A DNA stretch of 64,000 nucleotides from NCBI RefSeq assembly GCF_048820935.1, contig NZ_JBMERD010000013.1, forward strand, positions 1-64,000, given 5' to 3'. The position numbers were made by a program, and so were the translations under genes. Position 1 is the first letter of the stretch. The number at the start of each line of letters is the position of its first letter. Below, one piece after another: positions 9,350 to 19,747 of this stretch. Source of the DNA: Algicoccus sp048820935 (lineage in GTDB: Bacteria > Pseudomonadota > Gammaproteobacteria > Burkholderiales > Burkholderiaceae_B). The notes under the pieces are model-generated. The model had not been told where the DNA came from. It searched no databases and was given only the letters and a program-made list of their open reading frames with translations.

Positions 9350-10651
9350 TTAGAGTGCGGTGCCGTGGTCGTGCCGGCCGATTTCTTTCAAAACATCTGG
9401 GTGGTTCTTCAGGTTGCGTCGGTTCCAAATGATGATAACCAGCATCAGAACGGCAACCAAAAGACCAAAGAGAATAATGATGTAGCTAATGGGCAGCTTG
9501 AGCCATAAGAGTAGGGCGTAGACAGCGACCATCAAGAGAATGTTGATCTGTTCGTTAAAGTTCTGAACTGCGATCGAATGGCCTGCGGATAGCAAGACGT
9601 GGCCACGGTGCTGAAGCAGCGCATTCATAGGTACCACAAAGAATCCAGAAGCCAAACCGATCAAGAACAACAAGATATAAACAGGCCAAGGATCGTAAAC
9701 AAATGGCATGACCAACACGATAAGTCCCATGAGCACACCCATGGGCAATACCGTGAGGGCTTTGGGCAAAGGCACGCGGCTTGCTAATAAAGCGCCGACC
9801 ATGGTACCGATAGCCGTGATTCCCATCAGAATAGAGGCTTTGTCCAGATGATATCCGAGTTGGCTTGAGCCCCATTCAATCACAATGAGTTGCAAGGTGG
9901 CGCCCGCCCCCCAAAAGAGCGTTGTGACGGCCAGAGAAATTTGTCCGAGTTTGTCTGCCCAGAGAATGCGCACATAACCCCAGAAGACTCGAATAAGCTT
10001 GACTGGGTTTTTTTGTTGTTTGGGATATTGCACGTTGGTTTTTGGGATCAGCAGATTGCACAGTGCAGCAGCAACGTAAACAAACGCGATACATAAAATA
10101 GCGGCTTCAGCTGGGGTTTGTACAAATCGGTGAACCAGTTCGTGGCTTAAAAGCCATGAGGACACCATAGGGGAGATGAGAACACCACCCAGGACCGTAC
10201 CTAAAATGATGGAGATGACGGTTAAACCTTCGATCCAGCTATTGCCTTTGACCAGATCCAGCGGATCGAGCATTTCAGTGACAATGCCGTATTTGGCGGG
10301 CGAATAAGCAGCTGCACCCACACCCACTAGCGCGAATGCAAAACAAACTAAGTAAGCCTGATAGTCTGCCGATAGACCAAACAGCCAGTAATAAAACATG
10401 ACGAGGCAGCCAACGGTCTTGAGTGCGTTGGTGGCAAACATAACGCGCCCTTTGGGGAAACTATCTGCAATTGCGCCGACAAAGGCGGACAGCAGCACAT
10501 ACATGGCCGCAAAGCCCCACTTCATCATCGGTGCCATCCAGTCTGGACCACCGAGTTGCTGAATCAGTGCGATTGCGGCAATGAATAAGGCATTATCGGC
10601 TAATGACGATAATGCTTGTGCTGCCATAACGAGATAAAAGCCTCTACCCAA
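9350..10651 (-). CDS. lplT: lysophospholipid transporter LplT (MFS)
   Basis: Inner-membrane major facilitator that flips lysophospholipids inward for re-acylation. About 12 hydrophobic segments are visible. Diagnostic similarities to E. coli LplT include 'LADNALFIAA' near the start, 'GVGAAAYSPAKYGI' around residue 115 and 'GFFVVPMNALLQHRG' near residue 340. A TTG start is chosen since AAGGGG lies 8 nt upstream and the first residues align with LplT; the ATG eight codons in lacks this. Unlike enterobacteria, no aas acyltransferase gene is adjacent. It is divergent from smc across about 100 bp. Confidence 0.9.
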   Translation of the reverse strand: MGRGFYLVMAAQALSSLADNALFIAAIALIQQLGGPDWMAPMMKWGFAAMYVLLSAFVGAIADSFPKGRVMFATNALKTVGCLVMFYYWLFGLSADYQAYLVCFAFALVGVGAAAYSPAKYGIVTEMLDPLDLVKGNSWIEGLTVISIILGTVLGGVLISPMVSSWLLSHELVHRFVQTPAEAAILCIAFVYVAAALCNLLIPKTNVQYPKQQKNPVKLIRVFWGYVRILWADKLGQISLAVTTLFWGAGATLQLIVIEWGSSQLGYHLDKASILMGITAIGTMVGALLASRVPLPKALTVLPMGVLMGLIVLVMPFVYDPWPVYILLFLIGLASGFFVVPMNALLQHRGHVLLSAGHSIAVQNFNEQINILLMVAVYALLLWLKLPISYIIILFGLLVAVLMLVIIIWNRRNLKNHPDVLKEIGRHDHGTAL

Positions 10652-10752
10652 TCGCGTGACCCCTTGAGATGATGCACGAGTATAGCCGTTGAATGGCCAA
10701 TCTGTGAGGTATTATTTCAGGATACGACAAGACTTTCATCACGGATGCGTTA

Positions 10753-13700
10753 GTGCGCCTGACACATATCAAGCTGGCTGGCTTTAAATCTTTTGTAGAC
10801 CCGACCGTGATCCCAACACCAAGTCAATTGGTGGGTGTGGTGGGACCGAATGGCTGCGGCAAATCCAATATTATGGATGCCGTACGCTGGGTGCTGGGCG
10901 AATCTCGGGCAAGCGAGTTACGCGGTGAGTCCATGCAGGATGTGATCTTTAGTGGATCAGGCGAGCGCAAACCATCTGCTAGAGCGTCAGTCGAATTGGT
11001 GTTCGACAATCAAGAAGGGCGTGCTGCAGGTCAATGGAGTCCATTTGCAGAGATTTCTGTGCGCAGAGTACTCACTCGGGATGGGACTAGCAGTTATTTC
11101 ATTAACCAGCAATCGGTTCGACGCAAAGATATCCATGATCTCTTTTTAGGTACGGGTTTGGGATCGCGTGGTTATGCCATTATTGGCCAAGGCATGATTA
11201 ATCGTCTGCTCGAAGCGCGACCGCAAGACATGCGCGTGTATCTGGAAGAAGCGGCCGGTGTTTCTCGCTACAAAGAACGCCGACGTGAAACAGAAAACCG
11301 ATTGCGCGATACCCATGACAACCTATTGCGGGTCAATGACATTATTCAAGAGCTCAATAGCCAGCAAATCCGCCTACAGGCTCAGGCTGAAGTTGCAAAG
11401 CAATACGAGACTCTGCAAACCGAAATGCAATGGAAGTTGCACGCGCTTTGGTGCTTGCGTGAACAATTAGCTAATGATGAAGCCAAAGCGCTGGCATTGC
11501 AGACTCAGCAAGCTCAAACGAATCTAGAGCAGTCACTGGCACAGATTCGTCGTTTAGAAACGGAGTTAACACAGCAGCGCCAGCAGCATTATGACGCCAG
11601 TGATGCTGTCCATAAAGCGCAGGGCGAACTGTATGAAAGTAATGCGCAGGTGGCGAGTTTTGAAGCGCAACTGCGCCATGCCGCCCAGACGCGTGAGCGC
11701 ATCGAGTCGCGTCAGCAGCAACTGCAGACACAGATCGAACAGTGGCAATCCCAATTGCAATATTGCGAGGAAGAAATTGCCCGTCATCAAATCTTGCTCG
11801 ATCAGGCGCAGATGGATGTGGAGCAAACGCAAGCACTTGCTCAAGAGGTCGGTGAGCAACTGCCGCAAATTGAGTCACAGGTACATCAGGCCCTTTCTAC
11901 GCGCGAACAGTTGCGTACACAAATCACCCGTTTTGAGCAACAAAATGCACTGGCCGATCAACGTACGCAAGATGGACAACGACAACTTGAGCAACTGCGT
12001 GCGCGCCATGAAAGGCTGAGCCAAGAGCGCTCGTTGCTAGACGAACAAGATACCGAAGTGCTCGAATCGTTGGTGATCGAGGTCGAGATGGCGCAAGAGC
12101 AACTAGTGCAAGCACAAGCACAGCTTGACTCACTAGAGGTGAATTTGTCTGAGAGAATCCTTGAGCGCCGAAAAGCTCAACAGTCGTGCCAGGCCTTAGA
12201 GCAACAGCATTCAAACTTGCAAGCACGTTTGAATGCGCTTGAAACACTGCAGAATCAGCTGGCAACAGGGGATGCGCTGCAGCCGTGGCTACAACGTCAG
12301 GGGTGGCAGGATTGGCCTAGACTGTTGCCTCATTTGAAAGTGGAATCAGGTTGGGAAGCCGCTATCGAGTCGGCTTTACAAGATCGTTTGTATGCGTATG
12401 AAACCGACGAGTTGGGGACTTGCTCATGGGATGCATTTGAATCACCGCCCGCACGCTTGAGTGTGTTTGAGCGGCCTGATTCGGTGGTATCTGTCGTTAA
12501 AAATGATCAATTAATACCTTTAAGTCATTATGTATCGGCAGAAGATGAGCGTCTGCGTTCGCTGTTGCAGTCTTGGTTAACAGGCTTTTATGTCGCGACT
12601 GATTTAGCTGAAGCCGTCGCAAAACGCGAAGCATTACCGGTTGGCGGTGCTTGGGTGGTTGCGAGTGGCCATGTGGTTGATGCTTGGAGCGTGCGCTTCT
12701 ATGCACCGGACTCTGAGCAATCTGGCATGCTTGCGCGTCAACAGGAGATTGAGGCGCTACGTGATGAGTTTGAAGCGTTAGAGCCTGTTTTAAACAAGCG
12801 GCGTGAAGATTTAGAAACGCTTGAGGCGCAATGTGAAGAAATCACACAGTCGTTGACCGAAAGTCGCCAACAGGTGGCAGAACTTACGCGTCGCCATCAG
12901 GAAGCTGTGCTTTTGCAGCGTCAGCGTACGCATGAAATTGAGCAAATACGTCTTCAGGCGCAACGCCTAGATCAGGATCTGGCTGAAGTGGATGCACAAC
13001 ACCAAGAACAAGTCCGACAGTTGTCACTGGTGGATGAGGCGCGTGACGAGGCGGATGCCTCGTTAGAAATAGCGCAGTCGCAGTTAGAAGACGTTGAGCA
13101 AACTTGGGAGTCGCTCAACGCTCAAATGCAGCAGATGCAAGCCCATGTTCGACAAACGGAACGCCGTGAGCAAGAGGCTGTGTTTGGGCAACGTGCCACA
13201 CAAGCCAAGATTGAAGAGCTTGAGCGCAATCAGCAACTGTCTGCCGAACAAAAACGTCGCGATCAGGTTGAATTAGAGAACTTGCAGATCGAATTTGAAA
13301 CACTCGAAGAAGATTCCGTGCGCGAACGTTTGCAAGAAGCGTTGGAAATTCGTCATGAACGCGAGATGGCTTTGACGACGCTGCGTCAGAGTATGGATGC
13401 TTTGGCACATACCTTGCGTCAGACTGATGAGGCGAGACTGACGCTTGAGCATTCGATGGCGCCGGCCAGAGAGTCCGTGACGCAACTTCAATTAAAAGAG
13501 CAGGCCGCCCGTTTGTCCGCAGAGCAGTTTGAACAACAAATCAAAGAGCATGAAGTCAGTCGCCAAAGCGTAGCGGCTTATGTCCAGACGCAAAGCGCTG
13601 ATTGGACTAAGCCCGGCTGGTTGCAGTCTGAGGTGCAGCGCATCCGTCGTGACGTGGAAGCCATGGGTGCGGTGAACTTAGCGGCGTTAGAGGAGCTCAA

Positions 13701-14283
13701 AACAACTCAGCAGCGGCTAGAATACTTACAAGCACAGCATGAAGACTTGGTGACTGCCATTGAAACACTCGAGGCAGCCATTCAGAAAATTGATCGTGAA
13801 ACACGGGATTTGTTGCAAACAACTTTTGATGCGGTCAATGAGAACTTTGGAGCCTTGTTTCCACAGTTGTTTGGTGGTGGGCGAGCGCGTCTGGAAATGA
13901 CTGGGGATCAAATTCTGGATGCAGGTGTCCAAGTCATGGCTCAGCCGCCTGGCAAACGTAATACGACGATTGCGTTATTGTCAGGGGGTGAAAAAGCCTT
14001 GACCGCCATTGCTTTGGTCTTCGCATTGTTTAAACTGAACCCTGCGCCGTTTTGTTTGTTGGATGAGGTGGATGCGCCGCTCGATGATGCAAACACAGAG
14101 CGATATGCAAGGTTAGTGAGCAGTATGAGTGAACAAACACAATTTTTGTTTATTTCGCATAACAAGATTGCGATGCAGATGGCAAAGCATTTGATTGGTG
14201 TCACAATGCAAGAGCAGGGGGTATCTCGCATTGTTGCGGTCGACATGGATTCAGCGTTGCAAATGGCATCACAGGCAGCCTGA
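10753..14283 (+). CDS. smc: chromosome segregation protein SMC
   Basis: SMC ATPase that loops and condenses the chromosome with ScpA/ScpB. The N-terminal 'GVVGPNGCGKSNIMDAVRW' is Walker A (residues 31-39). Long Gln/Glu/Ala/Arg heptad regions form two coiled-coil arms flanking a hinge around residues 500-660. The C-terminal head carries the ABC signature 'LLSGGEKALTAIAL' and Walker B 'CLLDEVDAPLDD'. Length 1176 residues is normal. It starts at GTG with the conserved 'MRLTHIKLAGFKSFVDPT'; the Shine-Dalgarno is weak. zipA follows 17 bp downstream, then ligA, an order shared with related betaproteobacteria. Confidence 0.96.
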   Translation: MRLTHIKLAGFKSFVDPTVIPTPSQLVGVVGPNGCGKSNIMDAVRWVLGESRASELRGESMQDVIFSGSGERKPSARASVELVFDNQEGRAAGQWSPFAEISVRRVLTRDGTSSYFINQQSVRRKDIHDLFLGTGLGSRGYAIIGQGMINRLLEARPQDMRVYLEEAAGVSRYKERRRETENRLRDTHDNLLRVNDIIQELNSQQIRLQAQAEVAKQYETLQTEMQWKLHALWCLREQLANDEAKALALQTQQAQTNLEQSLAQIRRLETELTQQRQQHYDASDAVHKAQGELYESNAQVASFEAQLRHAAQTRERIESRQQQLQTQIEQWQSQLQYCEEEIARHQILLDQAQMDVEQTQALAQEVGEQLPQIESQVHQALSTREQLRTQITRFEQQNALADQRTQDGQRQLEQLRARHERLSQERSLLDEQDTEVLESLVIEVEMAQEQLVQAQAQLDSLEVNLSERILERRKAQQSCQALEQQHSNLQARLNALETLQNQLATGDALQPWLQRQGWQDWPRLLPHLKVESGWEAAIESALQDRLYAYETDELGTCSWDAFESPPARLSVFERPDSVVSVVKNDQLIPLSHYVSAEDERLRSLLQSWLTGFYVATDLAEAVAKREALPVGGAWVVASGHVVDAWSVRFYAPDSEQSGMLARQQEIEALRDEFEALEPVLNKRREDLETLEAQCEEITQSLTESRQQVAELTRRHQEAVLLQRQRTHEIEQIRLQAQRLDQDLAEVDAQHQEQVRQLSLVDEARDEADASLEIAQSQLEDVEQTWESLNAQMQQMQAHVRQTERREQEAVFGQRATQAKIEELERNQQLSAEQKRRDQVELENLQIEFETLEEDSVRERLQEALEIRHEREMALTTLRQSMDALAHTLRQTDEARLTLEHSMAPARESVTQLQLKEQAARLSAEQFEQQIKEHEVSRQSVAAYVQTQSADWTKPGWLQSEVQRIRRDVEAMGAVNLAALEELKTTQQRLEYLQAQHEDLVTAIETLEAAIQKIDRETRDLLQTTFDAVNENFGALFPQLFGGGRARLEMTGDQILDAGVQVMAQPPGKRNTTIALLSGGEKALTAIALVFALFKLNPAPFCLLDEVDAPLDDANTERYARLVSSMSEQTQFLFISHNKIAMQMAKHLIGVTMQEQGVSRIVAVDMDSALQMASQAA

Positions 14284-14300
14284 CGAGGGGAGCGGTACAT

Positions 14301-15374
14301 ATGAGTGAGTTACAAATTAGTCTGATTGTTCTGGGCATCATCGTCATTCTCGGGGTTGTCTTATATAACGGTTGGCAGGATCGACGCATGCGCAAAAGCA
14401 TGGAAAAACACTTGCCAGCCGTCGATGAGGATCCTTTGTTGAGTGAAGGCTCAACCGAGGATCTGAGTCGGCGTGAGCCAGGTTTGTCTAGACTTGGTCT
14501 GCAAAAAGATGATCTGGATGCGCCTGAAGAACCCGTGAGTGGTGAAGCATCTGAGCCTTTGGAGGCTGGTGCACCTGTAGTGGAGCCTGATCCACTCGTT
14601 GAATCCGTCATTTTGTTGGAGTTTATTACGCCTTTGTCCGGGGAGCGTTTGTTGGCAGTCCTGCGAGAGATTCCGGAAATTGCAACCAAGCCAGTACGGT
14701 TTTTTGTGCAGACAGAAGATGGTGGTTTAAGAATGACGATCGCCCCTAAGACTCAGTACATCAGCTTGCAATTAGCCGTTTTACTAGCAGACCGAGCAGG
14801 TCCGCTGGGACCAGAAGATTGGTCTAAAGTCTGGGGCTTGGCTTCGGATTTGGGCGAAACGCTTGAGGCGCGCGTCTTGGGTCCTGATCCAGATGAGGTT
14901 GTCGCCAAGGCGGCTGGTTTGGACGCCACTTGTGCGCAACTGGATATGCAAGTCAGTCTAAATTTGGTGTTGGAGCGTTCTGCATCGCCCGAACAGGTGT
15001 ATTCGCAGGCGGAGTCTATGGGTTTTATGGCAACAGCGTCCGGTTTGGCCTGGATTGATGAAGATGGTATTGAGAATTTTGTGCTGACCCGCACAGACGG
15101 TCAGCCATTTGATGCAAACAGACCGTTGGATCGCTTAAGTCTACTGCTGGATGTACCCCGTAGTCACGCAAAAGACAAACCGTTTTCTCATATGACGGAT
15201 ATTGCGGTTGAACTGGCTCAGCGCTTACAAGCCGTTGTGGTTGATGATCAGGATCAGCCGCTGGTGCCTGGGGCTGAAAAAGCGATTGATGCCCATTTGA
15301 TCAAGCTGTATCAAGACCTTGAGATTGTGGGTCTGCAAGCCGGTAGTGAGCGTGCACGCCGCGTTTTTGCGTAA
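14301..15374 (+). CDS. zipA: cell division protein ZipA homolog
   Basis: ZipA anchors FtsZ to the inner membrane at the division site. The N-terminus is a single membrane anchor ('LQISLIVLGIIVILGVVLY', N-out topology expected) followed by a basic patch 'RRMRKSMEK', an acidic Pro/Glu-rich linker up to about residue 100, and a ~240-residue C-terminal region matching the FtsZ-binding domain in position. Assignment leans on architecture plus the smc-zipA-ligA order. The sequence of the C-terminal domain is divergent and I recognise it only in outline. Confidence 0.85.
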   Translation: MSELQISLIVLGIIVILGVVLYNGWQDRRMRKSMEKHLPAVDEDPLLSEGSTEDLSRREPGLSRLGLQKDDLDAPEEPVSGEASEPLEAGAPVVEPDPLVESVILLEFITPLSGERLLAVLREIPEIATKPVRFFVQTEDGGLRMTIAPKTQYISLQLAVLLADRAGPLGPEDWSKVWGLASDLGETLEARVLGPDPDEVVAKAAGLDATCAQLDMQVSLNLVLERSASPEQVYSQAESMGFMATASGLAWIDEDGIENFVLTRTDGQPFDANRPLDRLSLLLDVPRSHAKDKPFSHMTDIAVELAQRLQAVVVDDQDQPLVPGAEKAIDAHLIKLYQDLEIVGLQAGSERARRVFA

Positions 15375-15413
15375 GAAAGATTGTCGTTAAGTTTGAAGTA
15401 GAAGTCCGATCGA

Positions 15414-17450
15414 ATGAATAAATCAGAGATAGAAAACCGCCTGCACGCATTGCGTGCCCAGATCATCCAGCATAACAACGCTTATTACGTGCAAGATGAT
15501 CCCACGATCTCTGATGCAGAATACGACGCTTTGATGCTGGAGCTTCAGACACTAGAGTCTGAGCATCCGGAGCTGGTGACAGCAGATTCGCCCACTCAAA
15601 TCGTGGGCGCGGCACCTGCCCAGACCTTCTCATCGGTGACGCATGGGGTGCCCATGCTGTCGCTCGGGAATGCCTTTGAACTCGAGCAAGTGCAGGCCTT
15701 TGATCAACGTGTGTCGCAAACGCTACGACAATCGGGACTGTTACAGCCAGATCAGGACGTTGAGTACTTTTGTGAACTCAAGCTAGACGGATTGGCGGTG
15801 AACCTGCGTTATGTCGATTCGGTTTTAGTGCAGGCAGCCACTCGGGGTGATGGTCAGACCGGTGAAGATGTCACCGCCAATGTCAAAACCATTACGGTCA
15901 TTCCACAGCGATTGAAGCAACATGTGCCGGGCGTGTTGGATGTGCGAGGCGAAGTCTTTATTCATCATTCAGATTTTGAGGCGCTGAACCAAGCGCAAAC
16001 CGCGCGTGGACAACGCGTCTTTGTGAATCCGAGAAATGCGGCTGCGGGTAGTCTGCGTCAGCTTGATGCGCGTATTACAGCGCAAAGGCCTTTGCGGTTT
16101 TTTGCGTATGGCTGGGGTGAGGTGACAGACACTTTGCCTGAAACGCAAGGTGCGGTGTTGCAGTGGTTGGCTGATCTTGGATTGCCCGTTAACTTGACGC
16201 AGAACCGACAGGTTATAGGGGCGCAAGGCTTGCTTGATTACTATGCGCAAGTGACTGAGGAACGTCCTAAGTTGGACTACGACATTGATGGCGTGGTTTA
16301 CAAAGTGAATGCATTGCGGGCACAGCATGTGCTCGGATACGTCTCGCGAGCACCGCGTTTTGCACTGGCTCATAAATTTGCGGCTGAAGAAGCAATGACC
16401 CGTTTGTTGGACATACAGCTGCAAGTTGGACGCACGGGGGCTGTCACCCCTGTGGCGCGGTTAGAACCCGTCTTTGTGGGGGGGGTGACTGTAACCAATG
16501 CCACTTTGCATAATGAAGATGAGATTGCACGTAAAGATGTTCGAATTGGCGATTGGGTAACGGTCAGACGTGCAGGCGATGTCATCCCCGAAGTGGTGGG
16601 TCCTGTGCTGTCAAAACGCCCAGACGATGCGCGTTCGTTTGTGATGCCATCCACCTGCCCAGTCTGCGACAGTGCGATTGAGCGACCTGAAGGAGAGGCG
16701 GTTGCCCGTTGTACCGGTGGGCTGTTTTGTCCTGCGCAACGTAAACAAAGCCTCATCCATGCGGTGAGCCGTAAAGCCTTGGATATCGATGGTCTCGGTG
16801 AAAAATTGATTGATCAGCTGGTTGAGCAAGGATTGATCAAAAATATTGCGGACTTGTACACCTTAAAGCTTGAAGACATTGTGCGTTTAGAGCGCATGGG
16901 TCAAAAGTCAGCTGAGAACTTATTAAAAGCGATTGAGGGTGCCCGTGAGCCTGCATTGGGACGCTTGATTTTTGCTTTGGGTATTCGTCATGTGGGCGAA
17001 ACGACTGCCACAGAACTGGCACGTACCTTCGGGTCGATTGAAGCGCTCATGCAAGCGGATGAAGCAACCTTGCTGGCAGTGCCCGACGTTGGGCCCGTTG
17101 TGGCTGCGTCAATTGTTCGGTTTTTTGAAGAGCCGCATAACCGGGAAGTGGTCGAGACACTGTTGTCGCGCAATGTTCGGCCTAAAGCATCCGAACAGCA
17201 ACCGGTTTCAGTTGCGCTACAAGGTTTGACGTTTGTTCTGACCGGTACATTGCCGTCTTGGACGCGTGAGGAGGCGACGCAAGCGATTTTAGCGGCAGGG
17301 GGTAAGGTTTCGGGTTCTGTTTCAAAGAAAACAGCTTACGTGGTGGCTGGTGAAGAAGCAGGGCGCAAGCTTGAACAAGCGCAGACACTCGGAGTTAGCA
17401 TTCTGGATGAAGATGCACTTAAAGCTTTGCTGAATCGCGAAAGTGATTGA
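15414..17450 (+). CDS. ligA: NAD-dependent DNA ligase LigA
   Basis: Seals nicks in replication and repair using NAD+. The adenylated lysine is K123 in 'CELKLDGLAVNLRY' (KxDG). The N-terminal Ia domain with 'NNAYYVQDDPTISDAEYD' binds NMN. An OB fold follows the adenylation domain, then a four-Cys zinc site (CPVC...C-x5-C), helix-hairpin-helix repeats ('IRHVGETTATELARTFGS') and a C-terminal BRCT domain ('LTFVLTGTLPSWTREEA'). At 678 residues it is full length. Beyond its stop, gene decay begins, so ligA marks the left border of an accessory region. Confidence 0.97.
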   Translation: MNKSEIENRLHALRAQIIQHNNAYYVQDDPTISDAEYDALMLELQTLESEHPELVTADSPTQIVGAAPAQTFSSVTHGVPMLSLGNAFELEQVQAFDQRVSQTLRQSGLLQPDQDVEYFCELKLDGLAVNLRYVDSVLVQAATRGDGQTGEDVTANVKTITVIPQRLKQHVPGVLDVRGEVFIHHSDFEALNQAQTARGQRVFVNPRNAAAGSLRQLDARITAQRPLRFFAYGWGEVTDTLPETQGAVLQWLADLGLPVNLTQNRQVIGAQGLLDYYAQVTEERPKLDYDIDGVVYKVNALRAQHVLGYVSRAPRFALAHKFAAEEAMTRLLDIQLQVGRTGAVTPVARLEPVFVGGVTVTNATLHNEDEIARKDVRIGDWVTVRRAGDVIPEVVGPVLSKRPDDARSFVMPSTCPVCDSAIERPEGEAVARCTGGLFCPAQRKQSLIHAVSRKALDIDGLGEKLIDQLVEQGLIKNIADLYTLKLEDIVRLERMGQKSAENLLKAIEGAREPALGRLIFALGIRHVGETTATELARTFGSIEALMQADEATLLAVPDVGPVVAASIVRFFEEPHNREVVETLLSRNVRPKASEQQPVSVALQGLTFVLTGTLPSWTREEATQAILAAGGKVSGSVSKKTAYVVAGEEAGRKLEQAQTLGVSILDEDALKALLNRESD

Positions 17451-17458
17451 GATTCCCT

Positions 17459-18204
17459 AGACACAAATCGAAGTGGTTCCCGATGTTTTTAGCCCAAAAT
17501 CAAATCCCCATCGACAACTCCAAACCGGTGGAGATGATAAAGGATTTTGTGTGCTGGTTTGCAGATCCTGACGACATCGTAATGGATTTTTTCCCGGATC
17601 GACAACTACAGCTTACACTGTGATAGCCTTAAATTCCATGACTGAAACGACACGAAGTCAGTTGTCCGAGGTATGCGAGATAGCAAGTATGGCAGAGATG
17701 GCTGGTTACTCAAACATCGCAGAACTCGCCTGCGAAAGAATTAAGTTCGCAGGACAAAAAATAAAGAAAGAACACAGTTTTTCAGAAATTGATATCAGCT
17801 TCCGATCGTTGAAAATAGATTCTACTAACATGGCTGATGTTTATTACGTGCCCGACGCTCTAGACAAAGCCAACTTCGACCTGTTCGTGCATAACATCAA
17901 ACCCGACACCACGCCTGAAGAACTGCTGTTCTAGGTAATGCTGGACTGTGGCGTTGACCTCGCCCTGCCCATCGAGAAGAAAACTATTCAGAACAAGGAA
18001 GTGTTCTTCGTGGACAGCAACGCGCTGGCTACCTGCTTCGATTAACATGGTGGCGTGAATGATGCCTTCGTCAAAAAAATCGCCACCTGCAATCCACTGT
18101 GCGTAGTATTCTGCGATGCAGGGTACAAGGATAGCGCCGTCAAGATCAACGTAGAACAGATCTTTAAACTACTGTCGCAGGGCACTGAAGTGAAGGGTAT
18201 TTAA
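17459..18204 (+). pseudogene. remnant of a type III (Mod-like) site-specific DNA methyltransferase
   Basis: Joined across breaks, the translation matches the C-terminal third of Mod-type adenine methyltransferases: 'KPVEMIKDF', 'DDIVMDFF', then 'GSTTTAYTV' (the DxF-AGSGTT-like SAM site), 'VYYVPDALDKANFDLFVHNI', 'VDLALPIEKKTI', 'VFFVDSNALATCFD' and 'DAGYKDSAVKINVEQIFKLL'. The reading frame shifts by one base just after DFF (around 17593), and two in-frame stops follow, TAG at 17932 where related proteins have Gln and TAA at 18042. All pieces after the shift are in one frame. The catalytic DPPY half is absent. It is clearly non-functional and probably the debris of an R-M locus; no res gene is present. 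Confidence 0.85.
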
Positions 18205-18212
18205 GGACATAT

Positions 18213-19160
18213 ATGGATTCTTTGGAGCTTAAAACCGTATTAGAGCGTCTGATTGCCACTTGGGAGAATGAGGTGGTGGAGTTCAAGCAGCCGACCAAAG
18301 ACTCCGACAAGGCCTAAAAAGCCAGATTGCTCAAGACACTGAACCCAGCATCACTTTCCGCGATATTCATGTTCTGAATGACGAGCAGGGTCGTGTGGTA
18401 CTGCTCGAGATTCCGGCAGCGCCACGCGGCATTCCTATTGCCTGGAAAGGTCATGAGCTGGCCACTGACATCGTTTCTCGATCGCGCTCGCCTTACTCAG
18501 GGCGGACAGATCACCCGTACCACTTTGCTTCTGCTCGGCAAAGCTGAAGCGGCCTGGCGGCTTTTACCACATCCGGCACAATTAACCTGGAGCTTGGAAG
18601 GCCCTGAACGTGCCTATGAGCACTTTGGTTTGCCTTTTCTGCTTAACACGACCCAGCTTTATCAGCGTATCCGCAACATTCAGCTACGCATCTTGCCTCA
18701 GGATGAGCTGTTGCCAATTGAAGTGCCAAAATATGATCAAAAGATTGTTCTTGAAGCCTTGCATAATTGCATTGCCCACCAAGATTACAGCCGCAATGGC
18801 CGTGTAGTGGTCACAGAGCAGCCGGATCGACTTGTCTTTGCCAACGAAGGGGCATTCTTCGACGGTCAGCCGGACGAATATATCGAAGGCACCAAGATTC
18901 CTCGGCGCTACCGCAATCCGTTTCTGACGCAGGCGATGGCCGAGCTAAACATGATCGACACCATGGGTTATGGTATTCGGGATATGTACACTGGGCAGGC
19001 TCGGCGCTATTTCCCGATGCCGGATTACGACTTGAGCGAAGCTCTGGATGTGGAGCAGAAAGAAAAGAAAATTGCCAACCTGTTAACCAAGCTTCGGCGC
19101 GCTGGACGGATTACCAATACCGGCAGTCGAGGGCGACCACTGTGGAAGCTTGCAGAATGA
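18213..19160 (+). pseudogene. broken AlbA/RecG-like ATP-binding regulator gene
   Basis: Three frame segments add up to a protein of the family often labelled RecG-like helicase or AlbA_2-domain transcriptional regulator. Segment 1 (from ATG 18213) reads 'LIATWENEVVEFKQPTKD' and stops at 18315. Segment 2, another frame, carries 'PSITFRDIHVLNDEQGR' and 'VVLLEIPAAPRGIPIAWKG'. Segment 3, from about 18470, has 'LTQGGQITRTTLLLLGK', 'EALHNCIAHQDYSRNGRV' (HATPase_c_4-like) and 'MIDTMGYGIRDMY', and ends in a winged-helix-like tail 'GRPLWKLAE'. Sequence expected between 'PDYDLSEA' and that tail is missing. Such genes often sit next to mod in type III R-M loci, which fits its position right after the Mod remnant. 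Confidence 0.8.
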
Positions 19161-19747
19161 ATGCAGCAAGAACGTCAGCTAACATCCTATACAAATCAAA
19201 TGCTTGTGCGTTTCTGCAATTCTAGTTTGCAGAAAGGATGCAGAAAGAAAGCCGCGTACTACGATGTAACTGAAACTCAAGACCTAAGCCTACCAGACTG
19301 CTGCCGTACAGCTGCCGGTCTCCTCCGAGGCTATCTCTACTACATTAACCCGCAAAATTTATCGGGTAGCATGGAACTGTGGTTTGTGTTACCTAGCCTT
19401 CGCACTAATACGCCATGCTCAGCAACGGGTCACGCTTGTACAACAGGCGATGAGCGTTGAACAACTTTGAGCAACCCTCCTCAGTGTGCAAACTAGTATT
19501 CTGGAACACATTAAAACTGGCGCCAAATACCGCATGCCCAGTGCCTTCAACCAAGATGCGCCGCGTGTTTATCGAGCCTTTGACCTCAGTCGTTCATTGA
19601 GCCCCAGTCTCGCATAGCGCCGCTGTTTCACCGATGGTTCCCATTCTGATAGCACGGTCAGAAAATAATGTAGTGCCTAAAAATAGTAACCTAGTGTTTT
19701 AAAACAACTATGTTGTTGCTATGCATCAAAAAGTGCGGAAGTCAGGA
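19161..19747. other. stretch with no recognisable gene
   Basis: Between the AlbA/RecG-like remnant and the transposase fragment nothing convincing is coded. A 99-codon open frame at 19161-19460 has no Shine-Dalgarno and resembles nothing I know. In another frame a short stretch ('KIYRVAWNCGLCYLAFALIR', then after a stop 'KYRMPSAFNQDAPRVYRAF') looks like the C-terminus of an old transposase, but the similarity is too vague to name a family. Best read as debris of mobile DNA. Confidence 0.4.

Noticed and set aside
19161..19460. 99-codon plus-strand frame after the AlbA/RecG-like remnant
   Set aside because: No Shine-Dalgarno, odd composition and no similarity to a known family; it lies in decayed DNA.
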